Shown here: one piece after another, positions 45,757 through 58,800 of the stretch
Position numbering within the stretch: the first letter of the stretch is position 1
Layout: each line of letters starts with the position of its first letter
Assembly (NCBI RefSeq): GCF_023078275.1
Contig: NC_062990.1
Location: 2,125,501-2,189,500 of the forward strand
Origin: Leguminivora glycinivorella
Taxonomy: Eukaryota; Arthropoda; Insecta; Lepidoptera; Tortricidae
DNA: 64,000 bases
Direction of reading: 5' to 3'
Program-made: the position numbers and the translations under genes
Notes under the pieces: model-generated
The model's database searches: none
What the model was told of the DNA's origin: nothing
Seen by the model: only the letters and a program-made list of their open reading frames with translations

Positions 45757-45824
45757 ATGAATGGTTAAATACGGTTCACAATCCTAGAGACTACAATACT
45801 CGCTCGAAGGACCATCTTAAAACT

Positions 45825-45936
45825 GTAAGGGCCACTTGCACCAACGAAAATGGAGGGTTAACCCACCATTTTATATGGAATTTGACAGATGACAGCCCAC
45901 TAACCCTGAGTTAAGTGGTTGGTGCAAGTGTGCTTA
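45825..45936. mobile_element. MITE in the RyR 3' UTR
   Basis: Inverted ends TAAGGGCCACTTGCACCAAC and TTGGTGCAAGTGTGCTTA, 69 bases after the stop codon. If transcribed it forms a hairpin in the RyR message. Confidence 0.7.
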
Positions 45937-47144
45937 AGAGAATGAGTAAATTACTAAATAGTACTTAAAAAAAAACGAATAACAATTTTAAATACTAGAG
46001 ACTAAAATATATGGCTCGAAGGACCATTTGTTTGGTATGATCAAAATAGGTAATAGGAGAAAACCGAGATAAACGAGCGAATATTTTTTTTCTCTCAAAA
46101 TACCCGATCTGAAGGACACAAGATTCATAATCATGACATCCGATTTAGAGGACCGTTTTGTTTAGGTACCTATCCATTTTATTTATGTGGATCAATACTT
46201 CTTTGTTTTCTAGCTATTTAAGAAATTTGATCACTTACTTATACCTATATATGTATGTATATCACATAAGTAGTTCACACAAGACCGTTTTGATGCTTGT
46301 CATTGTAATCTCTAGGATTTAAACAATGGCGCTTTTGAAATAGACACTAGGATCTAAAAACCGGAATTTTTCTCTAAACCGGTTTACAATAAAAAGAGCC
46401 AATCTTCATGCCTTAGACGGCATATTTTTGTAAACCTTAGATATAATTATAAATATCTATAAGAATGAAAAAACGCAGTATGAATGCGGCTACTAAAAAT
46501 ATCAATTTAAGCTTTTGCTCAAAATTGACGCCAAAAACTAATCAATTTGGTCTATCAGTGCATTTCTATAACTAGCTTCAGTACTTATTTATATCAAAAT
46601 GTTCAAAGTCAATTATGTATGTAGAAATTTTGAAAACAGAGATATACGAGTATATCTAAATAGAGAAATATTTAATGCACAAAGTTTCTAATCTAGTCGC
46701 TAATATTTAAACAAAGCACAAAGATACAATTATAAAATATAAATTATTTAAATTATGCCAAAGACTTATAAAAGTAAGTTTGGAAAAATCATGTCTTAAT
46801 GACAGTAGATGTCACTACTCAGATAATCATTTTTGGTAACTCTGATTGCCAAAAGATGGCAGTTAAGTCGTTAAAACATACAGCGCCATCTAGTTTTGAG
46901 TGTCAAACTCAGTGGCATTTTTTATATTTATCTCAATAACTCTTTGGTATTTGATATGTTTGTGCTTTGCTCTTTATAGTATTAAAAGAAAGTTCAAAAT
47001 ATTCTTCATCTAATAGATAAATGAGAAATATGTTTATATCAAGTTTATCTAACTTCCATATATAATAAGGTGGCCTTTCCAAGTAATATTTTTTAAAAGT
47101 TTCGATATAGTTTATGTAAGATAATATAAAGTAACTGTTAATGA

Positions 47145-47150
47145 AATAAA
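47145..47150 (+). terminator. Candidate RyR polyadenylation signal AATAAA
   Basis: AATAAA followed within 35 bp by a T-rich stretch. It lies 1.4 kb after the RyR stop with no competing gene between. Assignment is an inference. Confidence 0.4.
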
Positions 47151-48368
47151 TATTAATTTATTGCCAGTGCTCTTTTATTTTACAAGTTCTGTCTATTCCT
47201 AATAATAGATTTACAAAATGTAGTTATTTTCTGTTCCTAGTAAATATGCGATTTTGCATTTTATACCTACATACATAGAATAGGCAGAGCAGATGAAAAT
47301 GCTCAATTGTTAGTGTTACTTTTAGCAACTACGAGGCAGAAAGAAATCAAAATGGTGACAGGCGGCTAGTTCATCACACAATGGAACTCGAACAGATCCA
47401 TTAGACCCTATGACGCTACAATGAACAGTTAAGAAACAGGTCTAATATGCCTTATGCCTCAACATGACCGTGTTAAGGGGTTGAAATAAAACGAAATAGT
47501 GATATTGCAGTGACAGGTTGCTAGCCCATCGCCCACACGATAATGGAACCCATATCTCACAGTCGACTTCTACGACACCCACAGGAAGAAAGGGGATGGT
47601 GAAATACTTAACTCATCACCATACGGGAACCTAAATATAAACAGAAAAAGTAAGTTTCTGTAAAATTTATTTCAGTTTTGTCCTTATAACCACAAACCAC
47701 ATATATACGTCAGGGCCGCGTCCATCGTCTTACGCTACTATAACTGAGCTATTTAAGCGATAGTAAGGGTGGCGAAATATTAACTAACTTTCAATCTGGT
47801 ACATGCATGGCGTTACGAGTCCTAAAATTCATTATATTCTTTTAAAGATTTATGTCTCAAAAGTGACACTTAACGCCATCTAACAGTGATCTCAAGGCAA
47901 CAAGAAATTTGTAGTAACGCCATCTACATTTGCCGTGCTTTTAGGCGGTCGCATTTTTTTGTATGGGGTGGATATATCTACTAAATCCATAATCTCTGTT
48001 ATAACTAACTCATAATTTAATAACAAAACAATCACATTTCTAACAATAGAGAGTGTAGTCATAATAATGTGGTATGATTATTTTGATAAAGAAAAATATG
48101 TTGACTTACAATCTCAGCATTATTTTTACCCATCTAAATGCCACCAAAAAGTATACTCCTTTAGTTGTGGCCACAAACACAAAATATTGTTTATATGTAT
48201 TATCAGCAGAGATCGGATTTTTGTGCGTCATCTCATACTAAAAGTCATTAAAATGACGTAAGTCACTAAGAATGTCGCAAATCCGTCCGATCTCTGATTA
48301 TCAGCAACATAATACTTAAATAAACATATGTTTAACTAATCTGCTATTTTACAATACTCTCTCTTTAA

Positions 48369-48622
48369 ACATACATACATACATACATGCATATAATCAC
48401 GCCAGTATCCTATGGTAGGCAGAGCAGGTGAACTACTACGAGTAAGTCTTAGCGCCATTCTTGGCAAAAAGGGGTTGAAAGAAATCCAAATTGTGACATT
48501 GCAGTGACAGGTTGCCAGCCTCTCGCCTACGCCACAATTAACCCATATCCCAAGTCGACTTCTACGACACCCACGGGAAGAAAGGGGGTGGTGAAATTCT
48601 TAACCTGTCACCACACGGGGTC
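48369..48622 (-). repeat. SINE-like repeat, family D, longest copy
   Basis: (CATA)n at the left, then CACGCCAGTATCCTATGG and the 5' half of the family: AGGTTGCCAGCCTCTCGCCT, GTCGACTTCTACGACACCCA. Fragments of the same 5' half are at 44500-44585 and 47463-47600. Confidence 0.65.
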
Positions 48623-48825
48623 TCTTTAAACATATACCTAAAAATTTAATTAAGTTATCTAAATAAGTTAATAACCAAATAAATAATTTAATCATAATAA
48701 TACTTTTGAATCATAATCTAGGGCTTTCAAATTTGCACTTTCCCCTCCTATTACTATTTTTTCTAAGTTCCGCAAAAGTTGCTAGACTAAGGCAATGGTC
48801 CCACCAAAAGCTAGTCCCGTCTAAA

Positions 48826-49098
48826 TATAAAATTTTGAAAAACGGGGTACCGCGACAAAGTAGATCGATTTTCATGAAACATGACTAAGAACACTCCCGA
48901 TTAACTCAGCTTTCAGACAAAAAAAAACTAAATCTAAATCGGTTCATCCGTTCGGGAGCTACGATGCCACAGACATACACACACACAGACAGACACGTCA
49001 AACTTACGTCGTTTTTGCATCGGGGGTTAAAAAGAGAGAACGAGCGAAAGATCGCGTCTCTTTTTAACCCCCGAGGCAAAAACGACGTAAGTTTGACG

Positions 49099-49133
<35 letters not shown>

Positions 49134-49305
49134 GTGTGTCTGTCTGTGGCATCGTAGCTCCCGAACGGATGAACCGATTTCGATTTAGTTTTTTTTTGTC
49201 TGAAAGCTGAGTTAGTCGGCAGTGTTCTTATCCATGTTTCATGAAAATCGGTCTACTATGTCGTGGTCTGGGGTTTTCAAAATTTTAATTTTGTGGTTAG
49301 GTTAG
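48826..49305. repeat. Two head-to-head copies of repeat family F
   Basis: Left copy runs towards CATCGGGGGTTAAAAA; a spacer GAGAGAACGAGCGAAAGATC follows, then the right copy starts TTTTTAACCCCCGAGGCAAA. Both contain CGGTTCATCCGTTCGGGAGC and an (ACAG)n run. Single copies at 15007-15236 and 55737-55985. Confidence 0.75.
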
Positions 49306-49473
49306 TTATGGTGGGACCAGTGCCTAGGTCTGATTTCGACGGCATGCGAACTCGCCTGCGATTTTAGGTACATCGCGGGCTGTTGAGGTTACATACAATT
49401 TTGCACAGCCATCAAATACCGCAATGTAATAAAACTCGTATGCGAGTTCACGTACCGTCTAAATAAGCCCTAC

Positions 49474-49617
49474 GGCTCAGCCACGACATTGGTCTAAGCG
49501 CGACAGCGGTGAGAGGCGGCCATACATTGGAGCGAGACACAGTGATGGGACTTTTCATTCGCACGTATGGCTGCCGCTTACCGCTGTCGCGCTTAGACCA
49601 ATGTCGTGGCTGGGCCG
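49474..49617. mobile_element. Palindromic MITE near the F-box gene
   Basis: Arms CTCAGCCACGACATTGGTCT and AGACCAATGTCGTGGCTGGG. Related copy 57833-57979 lies in a transporter intron. Confidence 0.75.
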
Positions 49618-49683
49618 TAATGAAGACGTCAAATTGCCGTTTGCCGCACGAGGACATTGCCTTGAGATATTTACAGGCTTCTT

Positions 49684-49788
49684 TTAAATAAAGGATTGGC
49701 ATTGCAGTCTGTCCTTCAGCCGGAGAAGTCTCTTGTAAATGCACAGCTTGTTGGTCGTGAAAGTTTTCTTCATACGGTCCACATTGTC
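49684..49788 (-). CDS. F-box protein gene, last exon
   Basis: Reads DNVDRMKKTFTTNKLC through LKDRLQCQSFI and TAA, after acceptor ATATTTCAG. The basic C-terminal tail KRLLRLKDRL would be missing if exon 1 were read through. A palindromic MITE ends about 66 bp beyond the stop. Confidence 0.65.
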   Translation of the reverse strand, partial: DNVDRMKKTFTTNKLCIYKRLLRLKDRLQCQSFI

Positions 49789-51661
49789 CTGAAATATTAT
49801 TATGAAAATGAGGAGTGTCTTTTCAAAAGTCCGACTTATTAAGGTTTATTTCTCTAGGAAGACATAGATAAAAATAACCTCTGTCAGGGGCGGATCACTC
49901 CGCGATTCTATAGCCGCGCTATAAGTACATGTCGGCGGCCGCGAGTTCGCGACCCATTCAGTGGTGACGACCTTCGCGCGGCGCAATAAAATTTAATGTC
50001 GGCTGCTCGCGTGCAATCCGTTTGTTAATGTAGCTAAGAATTTAGGATGGCGGCATTTTGTTAACATCAAAAGAATGAGCCTTCTGTACTTGTACTATTA
50101 TTTATTCTGTGCCTCTGTTGACTTATAGGAATAAGTCCTTTTGAAAAGACACTCCTCGAATATGAAACACAAGAAATTTGAATGTTGCCAATACTTTGAG
50201 TTTATTTGTAAGTTTCTTAAAGTCTTGTTGTTAAAGCATATGAGTGCTACATTTTAGATTGAACTGCCTGTACGCTAAAGCGAGCCGCTAAAGTTCGTTT
50301 GTCTGTTTCCAACGTATTGGCATGATAGAAAGGGACAAACAAACTTTACCAGCTTGATAACTTTAGTGAATGTTTATGAATAAGGGGGTTAATCAAAAGT
50401 TTATATTTGATTCTTTTGATACAAAAAATTATAGAATTTATATTTAAGTACAAAATTATGCTTGAGCATAATGCACAACTAAGAATTAAATAATATCAAT
50501 GAATGTTTTAGGCATACTTACATTAGGAAAGAAGTCATATTCAAAGACAAATATCTCAAAAAACGTAGCAGCAACAATGACTGGCCCAGATTTCCTCTCG
50601 CAAACATCTAATTGTACGGCATATTTTCCATCAGGTAGTGCTCCAAGTCTCTCAAAAATGGGCGTAACCTTGTACTTTTGACTTGAAAGACGGTACAGTA
50701 ATATCTCACTGTTCTTTGTCCCGATCAAAACTATATCCCCGTAAAAGAATAATGCAGTTATCGGAGGAAATTCAATGTACAAATGCTTGTATGTATCTGT
50801 TTCTATTTTGAATAGAATCCGCGAGTAACATACATAATTTTTATCATTGATAGCCGTTATGTGTTTCACTTGCTTAAGCCATTCTGGTGGAACGGCTATC
50901 GGTTTCACAGAATCTAGCTGTTCGTTCACAATGGTTACTATGTTTCCGCAATCAGTAAAGATGTATAAAACATTACTGTTGTACTGCATTACTTTTATAT
51001 CATAGTCGCAATGTAGAATCAATTTTGAAGACAGATTCTCATGTCCTAAATCACATTTATAAATGTCTCGGTTGTTAAAGAAATACATCGCATTCTCAGC
51101 TAGAACGAAGTTATCAGCTTTGAAAAATGCTTCAGACATGAAGTTTGGATTAGTAACGGTTCTTTGTAACAATAATCCTGACTTGATCAGAATGGCAGAC
51201 GCGCAATCGTTATGTGCAACTTTTAAGCAGTTTTTCTCCGGTACCACTACAGGTATGTTTTTCATTGTATTCATATCGTAAAGAACAACCCCTCTGGCGT
51301 CTTTTAAGGGTAATATTCCATTGTCTATCTCCAATGCGTGACATTTATCGTGTAGAGAAAAATTATAAAATTCTCTCGTTTTACTCTGAATTTTTGAGAT
51401 GTTCGACCATGTTTTTAGGTTCTTGTAGATGTTATACCAGCTGGTATCTTTCCCAGACTTTCTTCTCGCAATAACAGAGGAGTGTTTGTATTCTTTCTTG
51501 CAACAATCTTGCCAAAGCAATTCTGTGCCATCGATTATTTCTTTCCAATTTTTACTCACTCTTCGGCATACTCCAATCGTAAAACCATCTGCTTTAGACA
51601 GTATTTCAAGGAAGGATTCTAAAGGTAGGTCGTTTATGTGCAACATTTCAGATTTTTGCAT
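49684..51661 (-). CDS. F-box protein, two exons, about 414 residues
   Basis: Exon 1 is 51661-50522 (380 codons) and exon 2 is 49788-49684 (34 codons plus TAA). Residues about 8-55 are an F-box (INDLPLESFLEIL, VCRRVSKNWKEII, LLWQDCC), the domain that binds Skp1 in SCF ubiquitin ligases. The rest has short hydrophobic strand-turn repeats that look like a beta-propeller. Splice call: a strong GTAAGT donor follows FFPN at the end of exon 1, and exon 2 has a TTTCAG acceptor in the same phase. Without splicing, the frame runs only 11 more codons (VSMPKTFIDII). The substrate cannot be told from sequence. No TATA box is evident upstream; the start is the first ATG after stop-rich sequence. Confidence 0.8.
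49789..50485. other. F-box gene intron
   Basis: Between exon 2 and exon 1 of the F-box gene. A GC-richer block at 49880-50000 (GCGGATCACTCCGCG, GTCGGCGGCCGCGAGTTCGC) is of unknown nature. A decayed MITE is at 50270-50390. Confidence 0.45.
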
Positions 51662-52496
51662 ATATTTTTACTAACTTCTTCAAACAAATCTATGTCATGT
51701 TTTCACCGCTGAAACTCGTTATTTGACGTACAATTTCACTACACCCTCTTCATAAAACTTTAGAAAACATATAATTTTAAGTTCCCAAGCTGAATTTAAA
51801 CAATATCAAGTCCAAAATTCAGAGATTTTGTATTGTTTACCTCTTTATCTAATCACTTGACTTGACAGTTGACATTCATGGACTCGTGATTTTGACGTTT
51901 AGTTGGTTAGGTTGGTAGACTTGGTAGCAGTCAGCTATTTGGGCCAACGTTTTAAACGCTGATTATTTCTTAACGTGAAGTAAATATTCAAATCGTTCTG
52001 GCAGGAACAAATAGATGGCGCTTTTACACTTAAAGGCGCGAACTACAAATTGAATGTTGGGGAAAGTTTTCAAAAAGTTAGATTTAGGAAATGGGATCAA
52101 AGAAAGATATCGTCACTACTTTGAAAAAATGTCGTATCTCACGTGTGTCCCTAAAGAATCACACAAATTAACTCTTAAAGGAATTTAATTGTCGCTGGTC
52201 GTGTTTAATTTATTGCACATCCCTACATTCCCTAGAAGAGCGTTCGTATGATGTTCGTAGGTAAAGTAGTTCTTGAAGTCTATTGAATTTGGTAGATATT
52301 TGGACAAAGTATTCTTGGTCCCTTTAATACCTGTCATTACCAAAGTGTTCAGTTGAACCTTTGATTCCGGGCAATATTTTAGTGTAGGTATATATTTATA
52401 CCTATAATATTATTCATTACAATTTGGCCGAAACACATTATTTAAACTAGTTGCAAAGCAACTTGTCGTGTCGAGATGTTTTTAGATTTTACCTGT
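51662..52496. other. F-box gene upstream region
   Basis: Start codon at 51661; no clear TATA box. GGTTAGGTTGGTAGAC at 51905 is a motif often seen in insect repeats. No other gene recognised on either strand. Confidence 0.4.
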
Positions 52497-52680
52497 GCGT
52501 AGCCGAATGGCCAAACGCTCACGATAATATGTCTTTCGCAGCCATGGACCTAATTCGTAGCTATCTATCTAGACTATCTATCGCTCTTGCGTATTGCCGC
52601 GACAGAGCCAGACTACATTTCTGCGGCGTTTCGGTGGCGTTTCCCGTCGCAGAAATGCCATTCGGCTACGGGGCCTATGG
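52497..52680. repeat. Short inverted repeat family J, second copy
   Basis: GCGTAGCCGAATGGCCAAAC and CAGAAATGCCATTCGGCTAC as ends. Confidence 0.6.
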
Positions 52681-52768
52681 CTACCTTATAATTATAACAG
52701 AACTAATGTATGTTCTCTCTTGTCTATTTAAAGGAGTAATAAACAATATAAATTATTAATTAAGCACA

Positions 52769-52774
52769 TTTATT
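52769..52774 (-). terminator. Candidate polyadenylation signal of the transporter
   Basis: AATAAA on the minus strand, 26 bases after the transporter stop, in an AT-rich stretch. Position fits a very short 3' UTR. Confidence 0.45.
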
Positions 52775-52799
52775 ACGAATATTAACGTATACGACACGA

Positions 52800-52884
52800 T
52801 TAAGACAATATGTACGAGACGATTGCTCCTAAGCATACAACTCCACCAAAAATCATGATGCAGATGTTTCTAAACGAGCTCCAC
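52800..52884 (-). CDS. PAT transporter last exon
   Basis: Acceptor TTATTCAG. Reads WSSFRNICIMIFGGVVCLGA, IVSYILS and TAA; resembles the last helix of PAT proteins. An AATAAA on the minus strand lies at 52769-52774, only 26 bases after the stop. Confidence 0.75.
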
Positions 52885-55761
52885 CTGAATAAAGAAACAA
52901 TAAACAAATAAGTTAAACGATTGAAAAGTGGAAATAATCACCTGTCTTGAGAGTCTTGAGACGCTACAGGAGCGAACATGCTGAAATGGCAAGGAGCCCC
53001 ACATTCATCGCTATACCCTGTAGGGTATCATGTTGCTATGTAACCATTGTACCTAGTGTAAGATTTGTACACCAACATGAGAGCAATAAATTCTAAAAAA
53101 ATCTATTCAAGTTGGGAATTTTAGTTAAATATACTAGTGTTATTAACTAGATTTATAGAAAAGAAAATTATCCATCCAGAACAACTCAGTTAAAATATAT
53201 AGCGAAAAAACCTTTAACATCGAGGTTCCGCTCTCGACTGTTTCCTCCTTCAAAACTTAATAAATCGTAACGAAAAAATGGACCAGTTACATTTGCCCCC
53301 CAGTCGAGATTTGGACCTTACTATAAGTTTTAGATCCATAATTATTACTTATATGATATTATAAATGGGAAAGTGTGTGTCTGTTTGTTTATCCTTATTT
53401 CACGGCAAAACGGAGCGATGTATTGACGTGATTTTTTAAGTGGATATAGTTGAAGGGATGGAGAGTGACAAAGGCTAATTTTTGTCTCTCTCTGACCCCC
53501 TACTTCCCCAAAATGGGGGGGTGGAAATTTGTATGGGGCATTCCGCAATTTTCGAATATAACGCGAGCGGGAAAAAGCTAAGCTAGTTATGAATAAAAGA
53601 ACGATACGAACGTCATTTGGCAACTTGTAGGCGGGTTGAGGAAGGATACGCTTCGATAGTCCCTGTATGTGACCAAACCGTCGATGATGGCGGGAAAAAT
53701 GAAGCACACCCAACTGCAGATCACTGCGCCAAGCTGAAATAAATCAGAAAAATAAGTAAAGGCGAAAATATATAATATATCATTCACTTTTACAAGCTTT
53801 AATTTACTTTCAACTGTCCCGTTGTCTGTAATCAAATCTTGCAAGTAAAATTTGACCTACTTCCCGGTTTCCGATTGAGCTGAAATTTTGCGCACATAAA
53901 CAAATCACGTGACAAAGCAACATTATGGTATCATGGCGCCATGGCGCTGATCTGATGATGGAGCAGAAAGGTCTGAAGGTGGCCATAGGAACTCTGTAAT
54001 GAAATGTCGTATTTCCATCGAGAAAGGGCTTTTTAAAACCGTCTCGGAGTAGATGACTGTTGAAAAAAAAGTACAGTGGCGATAAAAGCATCATGTGCCA
54101 AAAATTGCATTTTTACGAAACAACTTTTTCTACTATAGGTACATATGGGCTTACTTACAGAGGCCACAGACAAACCACAGGCAAAGACGTGGCATACGAT
54201 GGAGTGAGCTCGACCAGAAGGTGCCTGTTCACCCTAGATTAGAAGGTTGCTAGGTGAGAGTCCACACCTTGGCAGTGCGCATAGGAAAAGAAGCAAAGCA
54301 CTTCGTGCGAATTGTTGGAATATCTACCAAGTGATGAGGGTGGAAACCAGCCGTGCTGAATTTTCCAGTTCTTTGTGCAATGGCAACATCATCATCGGTC
54401 TTCAAGTCGCTAACAGACTATTCAAGCAGTTTCAGGTGGGGCAACAACGTTTTTCGTAAGCCAGCAATGGCAACACATGTCGTATATTATATGTACGTAT
54501 GTATTAAACTCAAAAATAACTATTAAATTAGACTTACAAAACTCATCATGAGATTAATATCAGGACACGCCACCGATACACATGAAATGAGAATCACATT
54601 GATGGCTTTGTAGAACCGCTCCCAGATTTCACGTTTCCTGAAAAATATGGCAGAATGACGGAAAAATGTCGAATAAAAATAAGAAAATTTATCATCATCA
54701 TAATTTCAGCCATTAATCCTCCCTTCGTGTACGCCACTTATCCCGGTCCTAATCTCATCCAGAAGTGCCCCGCAGTTTTTCGAATGTCGTCCACCCAACG
54801 AGCCAAAATTTAATGTACCTAGTCTAAATTTAATTTTAGGAAAAGAACTCTCGATTTCGTTTCTATACGTCATCTTGAGATCAAGCGCTGGTGGCCAACC
54901 GGTTAAGAACGTGCGACTTTCAATTCAGAGGTTGGGGGTTCGAATCCCGGCTCATGTGGCTCATACCAATGAGTTCTTCGGAACTTCAAATAAAGAAATT
55001 ATTGCTGCAATAACTGCGAAAATTTGCAACGTGCGAAATGTCATTTGATATTTTACCAGGCGCTTGAAAGAAAGCTCGGTGAAGGAAAAGATCGTGAGGA
55101 AACCGTATACTAATCCCAAAGGTCAGATAGCAGTCGCTTTCGTAATAACTAGTAGGCCAAATCTTGGTATTAGTTATCAAAGCAGACCCCAGGCTCGCAT
55201 GAGCCGTGGCGAATGCCGTGATAACGCAAGGAGGATGATGACGTCATTTTGAGACAGAAACAAAAGCTTCACTTCTTCTATTCCATTTATGATTGGAATC
55301 ACCACAAAATACTTATCCTCTTATTCATAAGCGTTTACTAAAGTTATCAAGCCGATAAAGTTAATTTGTCCCTTTCTATCACACCAATACGTCAAAAAGG
55401 GACAAACGAACTTAATCGGCTTGATGACGTTTATGAATAAGGGGGGTAGTAACATAATAATTCCAGGATTTACCTTCTGTGCCTCTTCCCGATGTAATAC
55501 CAGATTATTCTAAAACACAACCAGCAGTTCAGGGTAAAGATTGACGCCATCATTACAACAAGGATGAACTGCAGAACAACTGTTGACCTGAATACAAAAT
55601 ATGGGAAATTATTACCTGCTTAGCAGAAAAAGGAATTGCTTGCCCTTTGAGTTAGTTGGTCAAAGTAGCCTTCAGAGATAACATACGCTAGAGAAATTTC
55701 GACGGGTGTCGGGTACCTCGGCGGTCGGGGTGGTGCATTTTTAACCCCCGACGCAAAAACG

Positions 55762-55808
<47 letters not shown>

Positions 55809-58800
55809 TTGACTGTCTGTCTGTGTGTTTGTCTGGAATCGTAGCTCCCGAACAGGTGAACTGATTTAGATTTTTTTTTGTCTGAAAGCTGAGTTAGTCG
55901 GGAGTGTTCTTGGCCATGTTTCATAAAAATCGGACTACTATGTCGCGGTCGGGCGGGGTTCTTCAAAATTTTAATTTTGTGGTTAGGTTATAATGTATGG
56001 GATGGTAATATTATCTTCTTATATTTAATATATGTTCTTACAGAAAAAGCGGTAGATGTATGGTGATGGGGGTTTCGCAATCTTCTCCGTAACCCCAATA
56101 GCCGAGCAAACCGATGGCAGCGACCATCGTCACCACTAATGACATTCCTGGAACATATTACATTCATATTTTTTTATCACACTCGCTCGTAAACGGTGTT
56201 ATTACATGCCTGCATCCTGACACGTAAAGCTGAGTTTAGACCAGCAAGTTATTGCTGCAAGTTTAGTTTTGAGATGTAACTATAGGTAAGAGTGAGTGGC
56301 GAGTATCTGCATCTCTTTCTTGCATATACTTCTGTCTCAAAACTTGCAGCAATAACTTGCTCGTCTAAACTCAGCTTAAACGTAGGGCGGTAAAGTGAAT
56401 ACCCGGGTGGGGCCTTCCACGGCCTGTCAAAAATGACAAGATGGCGGACGAATGTTTGAAATGTCAGCGTAGGTATTTCAATACATTGAGTTTAAAATTT
56501 GGTTATTACTTCGCGAGTGTGATGAAAAACATTGTGCATATCACGAGCGGCTGAAGGATTACGAACGAGAGGCTGTTTGAAGTTTGCTTTAATAACTCGA
56601 GTTTTTTTTCCGCATTTAATACACAATGTATATAGGCAACTTGACTGTACTTAAAATAAAATATTTGATACCATGCACGAAATAAAGCATCAAATAATTA
56701 TAAGAAAAACAGTCACAGAAGTTATTTAAACTCCAATTTATATTTTATAAATCAGATATAAATATATAAAGTAAATCAGTTGACCGTGACGTCACTCAAT
56801 TCGATTTCATATTAATTCCATATTAGCAAGTCGTTCAAAATCGTTTTGACAGTTCTTAAAAAGAAGCTGATTTGACTAGGAGGAAAGTAGTCTATTACAT
56901 TTACTGTCATGGACTCTGAAAGGTTGAAAATGTTGTAACTTAAAGACGGTGAACCAAATCTTGGCACTAAAAAAGCGCTAATTTTCGATGGGAATTGACT
57001 TACCCCTACAATTTGACGACCAGTCTGGCTCAGTCGGTAGTGATCTTGCCTGCTGAGCCGCGGTCCTGGGTTCGAATCCCGGTAAGGGCATCTATTTGTG
57101 TGATGAGCACAGATATTTGTTCCTGAGTCATGGATGTTTTGTTTTCTATGTATATAAGTATGTATTTATATATTTAAGTATGTATATCGTCGCCTAGCAC
57201 CCATAGTGACACTGTTTGAGTTGCAGGCCTCCATAGGTTACGATGACCGCTTTACATCAGGCGGGCCGTATACTTGTTTGCCACCGACGTAGTATAAAAA
57301 AAAAAAAATAGTACAAGATTTGCTTAGATTGGGGCTAAGTTAATCTGTGTAAAGTGTCCCAAATATTTATTTATTTAAATTTCAGTCAATTTTTAAGTGT
57401 TATGGCTCGTTAATGATTCCACCAACGTCAAGGTTTCAGAAAGGTTAGAAGATTTATAAAAGCCCTACATTTTTCAAATTCGGTGCCATTTTTTAGTGCA
57501 AAGATTTGGTTGACCTATACTAGACAATTCTTATTTCGATTATAGAGCAAATCATAAGAAAATATTAAAATGGCTAAATAAATCTATCCGCGCAAGATCA
57601 CCACCTTTCTCAAGATGTTGGTCCAGACTTTGCTATGGGACTGTTCGCTGAAACGACTACTTATCACCGATGATCGTCGTATCAACATCTCACATCTTGA
57701 CAGAATGGTGGCCGCTATCGGATGTAAGAAGCGCCTGGCATCCATTGGCTCGTTGGGTGGACGACATTCGAAAAATTGCGGGGCAGTCGGGGCACTTCTG
57801 GATGAGACTAGCCCAGAAGGGAGGGCGATTAACGGCTCAGCCACGACATTGGTCTAAGCGCGACAGCGGTGAGCGGCGATCATACATTGGAGCGAGACAC
57901 AGCGATGGGACTTTTCATTCACACGTATGGCTGCCGCTCACCGCGGTCGCGCTTAGACCAATGTCGTGGCTGGGCCGTAACGGCTAAATGATGATGATCA
58001 TGTTGATAATTATTATACGTACCAAATTGTGATACAGTAGAGAAGTGATGCGGACTCCTCATATTATTTTCCAGCGGTAAAGTTATTGTAACTCCCTGTA
58101 CACTATATATGCAGGTGCCAAGAAATCTGAAGAATCCTTGGTAGTCTTTCCAAGCTGGTCTTTTGTTGAGATCCTCGATGGATGTGAGGCTGTAGATAGT
58201 TGTTGCGCAGGCAATGAAAGCTGGAAAAGGAGATTTTTTTTACTACGTCGGTTGCAAACAAGCATACGGCCCGCCTGATGTAAAGCGGTCACCGTAACCT
58301 ATGGACGCCTGCAACTCAAACAGTGTCACATGCGCGTTGCCACCCCATTAGAAACTTGTACATTCCCTTTTGCTGTGTTAAGTACACAGCAAAAAGGAGT
58401 GTACAAGTTCTAAGGAGGGTTCGGGTTGCCGAAGACTCAAAGGACAATAGACGGAATAAGTTAGTTCCGTAAGTCCTCCCGTCATCAGCACACCGCACCC
58501 TCGTTGAGCTCTGGCAGCCTTACTCACCGGCAGGAACACAACACTATGAGTAGGGTCTAGTGCTATTTGGCTGCGGTCTTCTGTAAGGCGGAGGTACTAC
58601 CCCAGTTGGGCTCTGCTCTAGATTCGAGCGAGACGATATCCGCTGTGCTGTGCCCTACCACACAAAGCGGAATATCATTCGCTATGCCCTATCTCCTACT
58701 TAAGGAGATTGAATACTTATGTGAAAAGTGATTAAATTATGTAGGGATCGGGAGTTCATGAAGTAAGTTTTGGCAAACCAAGTAGTTGAGTGGCAAAAGA

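Larger units (their letters stand above)
45757..47190 (+). other. Probable RyR 3' UTR
   Basis: Non-coding sequence after the RyR stop. It holds a short inverted-repeat MITE at 45825-45936. A clear AATAAA is at 47145-47150, followed by a T-rich stretch, and is my best guess for the polyadenylation signal. Earlier AT-rich signals could also be used, so the 3' end is uncertain. Confidence 0.5.
46000..49470. other. Region between RyR and the F-box gene, no gene seen
   Basis: AT-rich. Contains the presumed RyR 3' UTR end, fragments of family D (47463-47600, 48369-48622) and head-to-head family F copies. A stretch at 47845-47985 shares GTCTCAAAAGTGACACTTAA with 35190-35250. No coding signal. Confidence 0.5.

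Noticed and set aside
53345..53713. 122-codon open frame on the minus strand
   Set aside because: Mixes a Helitron with an out-of-frame reading of a transporter exon.
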